A DNA stretch of 6,473 nucleotides from positions 1 to 6,473 of the forward strand of contig CALDZW010000114.1 of assembly GCA_937944175.1 (NCBI GenBank), written 5' to 3'. The notes below the pieces were generated by a model. That model worked only from the letters and a program-made list of their open reading frames with translations. It had not been told where the DNA came from and ran no database searches. The stretch comes from an uncultured Candidatus Altimarinota bacterium. GTDB lineage: Bacteria > Patescibacteriota > Gracilibacteria > BD1-5 > UBA6164. The translations under genes and the position numbers were made by a program. Position 1 is the first letter of the stretch, and each line of letters opens with the position of its first letter. Positions 6,045 through 6,473 of the stretch are shown here, one piece after another.

Positions 6045-6071
6045 AGTATAGTATAATACATATAAAATCAA
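6045..6071 (-). promoter_or_regulatory. Candidate promoter for rnhB
   Basis: On the minus strand, TTGATT (6071-6066) is followed after 15 bases by TATACT (6050-6045), with an overlapping second TATACT at 6055-6050. The spacing is short and the region is highly AT-rich, so this is weak evidence. Confidence 0.3.
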
Positions 6072-6118
6072 AGCATTTTTTTTACAAGACTTTTTAGTGT
6101 AAAACATACAAAAATATT

Positions 6119-6146
6119 TTGACAAATACATCATATTCAATAAGAT
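6119..6146 (+). promoter_or_regulatory. Promoter of the tRNA cluster
   Basis: TTGACA (6119-6124, perfect), a 16-base spacer, then TAAGAT (6141-6146). It lies about 50 bases upstream of the tRNA-Gly 5' end and is the only good promoter-like sequence ahead of the three tRNAs. Confidence 0.55.
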
Positions 6147-6194
6147 ACCTTTGTTTTCTAGTAGGCAAACAGCCATTGAAAACATAAAGTGTAA

Positions 6195-6271
6195 GCGGGT
6201 ATAGCTCAATTGGCTAGAGCATCTGCCTTCCAAGCAGAGGGTTGTGAGTTCGAGTCTCATTACCCGCTCCA
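6195..6271 (+). tRNA. tRNA-Gly (anticodon UCC)
   Basis: The acceptor stem GCGGGTA pairs with TACCCGC (6261-6267), followed by discriminator T and an encoded CCA. The anticodon stem TCTGC/GCAGA surrounds the loop CTTCCAA, giving anticodon TCC (6229-6231). The T arm GTGAG-TTCGAGT-CTCAT closes with one G:T pair. U73 is usual for bacterial tRNA-Gly. This tRNA reads GGA/GGG (and perhaps other GGN) codons. It is not the UCA-anticodon tRNA-Gly that must read UGA in this organism, which lies outside the window. Confidence 0.95.
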
Positions 6272-6281
6272 TTTTTTTTTT
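6272..6281 (+). other. Ten-T tract directly after tRNA-Gly
   Basis: Ten consecutive T follow the encoded CCA. They may act as a partial transcription stop or as a processing site between tRNA-Gly and tRNA-Pro, since the other tRNA spacer has no such run. Confidence 0.4.
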
Positions 6282-6307
6282 AATAGAAGAACTAGGATTA
6301 ATTGTTA

Positions 6308-6384
6308 CGGAAATTGGCGCAATTGGCTAGCGCACACGCTTTGGGAGCGTGGGGTTGCGAGTTCGAGTCTCGCATTTCCGACCA
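6308..6384 (+). tRNA. tRNA-Pro (anticodon UGG)
   Basis: The acceptor CGGAAAT pairs with ATTTCCG (6374-6380), followed by A73 and an encoded CCA. The anticodon stem CACGC/GCGTG surrounds TTTGGGA, giving anticodon TGG (6342-6344). The C1:G72 first pair is typical of bacterial tRNA-Pro. It is separated from tRNA-Gly by 36 bases. Confidence 0.95.
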
Positions 6385-6395
6385 TTTACATTTTA

Positions 6396-6472
6396 GGGCG
6401 TATAGCTCAGTTGGTTAGAGCGCACGACTGATAATCGTGAGGTCCCTGGTTCAACTCCAGGTATGCCCACCA
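6396..6472 (+). tRNA. tRNA-Ile (anticodon GAU)
   Basis: The acceptor GGGCGTA pairs with TATGCCC (6462-6468, one G:T), followed by A73 and an encoded CCA that ends one base before the window edge. The anticodon stem CACGA/TCGTG surrounds CTGATAA, giving anticodon GAT (6430-6432). It reads AUU and AUC. The spacer after tRNA-Pro is 11 bases, so the two are surely on one transcript. Confidence 0.96.
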
Positions 6473-6473
6473 T

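Noticed and set aside
6080..6104. TTTTACA/TGTAAAA inverted repeat upstream of the tRNA promoter
   Set aside because: It has only seven mostly A:T pairs with an 11-base loop and no trailing T-run on either strand. This is expected by chance at this base composition.
5991..6272. Minus-strand frame extending rnhB upstream into tRNA-Gly
   Set aside because: The extension is antisense to a tRNA and an AT-rich spacer. RNase HII family members start just before GVDEAGRG, which favours the ATG at 6008.
6210..6431. Plus-strand open frame across the tRNA genes
   Set aside because: It runs through tRNA-Gly, tRNA-Pro and part of tRNA-Ile; the peptide is merely translated tRNA sequence, a common false gene.
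1..6473. Search for CRISPR, transposon, attachment-site or toxin-antitoxin content
   Set aside because: I saw no spaced direct repeats, terminal inverted repeats, transposase motifs or small paired genes. The tRNA genes show no duplicated 3' fragment within the window.

Overview
This AT-rich window reads correctly only if UGA is translated as glycine (translation table 25). With the standard code nearly every gene breaks into fragments. With UGA = Gly, continuous proteins appear whose most conserved glycines are UGA codons: the Walker A and GRTGRAG motifs of a DEAD-box helicase, the CIGC cluster of a ferredoxin, and all glycines of GVDEAGRG in RNase HII. All seven visible CDS ends are TAA or TAG. 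This code, the low GC and the compact layout point to a Candidate Phyla Radiation bacterium, Absconditabacteria (SR1) or Gracilibacteria (BD1-5). I cannot choose between the two from this window alone.

Layout. 1-323 (-): N-terminal part of a NifU/SufU-type Fe-S scaffold protein, cut by the window edge. 464-829 (+): RbfA, followed 28 bases later by an FtsQ/DivIB-like division protein at 858-1823. 1820-2353 (-): an RsbW-like GHKL ATPase, convergent with ftsQ. 2487-2720 (+): a small single-cluster ferredoxin. 2854-4629 (+): a DeaD/CsdA-type RNA helicase with a Gly/Arg/Tyr-rich tail, closed by a clear terminator. 4789-5370 (+): an RBBP9/YdeN-like alpha/beta hydrolase that lacks the nucleophile serine. 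5367-6008 (-): RNase HII, convergent with the hydrolase. 6195-6472 (+): tRNA-Gly(UCC), tRNA-Pro(UGG) and tRNA-Ile(GAU) behind one good promoter.

Most genes are housekeeping: ribosome maturation, RNA remodelling, tRNAs, division, RNA/DNA hybrid repair and Fe-S chemistry. There is no sign of a mobile element, CRISPR array or defence island. The points that stand out are the recoding itself; two convergent gene pairs that each share the palindrome CTAG as both stop codons; a hydrolase with Ser replaced by Gly(UGA); an Fe-S scaffold with a displaced cysteine; a helicase tail whose glycines are mostly UGA; general absence of Shine-Dalgarno sequences; and one CGG codon where tryptophan would fit well.

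Intergenic stretches are 324-463, 2354-2486, 2721-2853, 4630-4788 and 6009-6194. They hold promoter-like and terminator-like elements and no further genes that I can support. None exceeds 200 bases.
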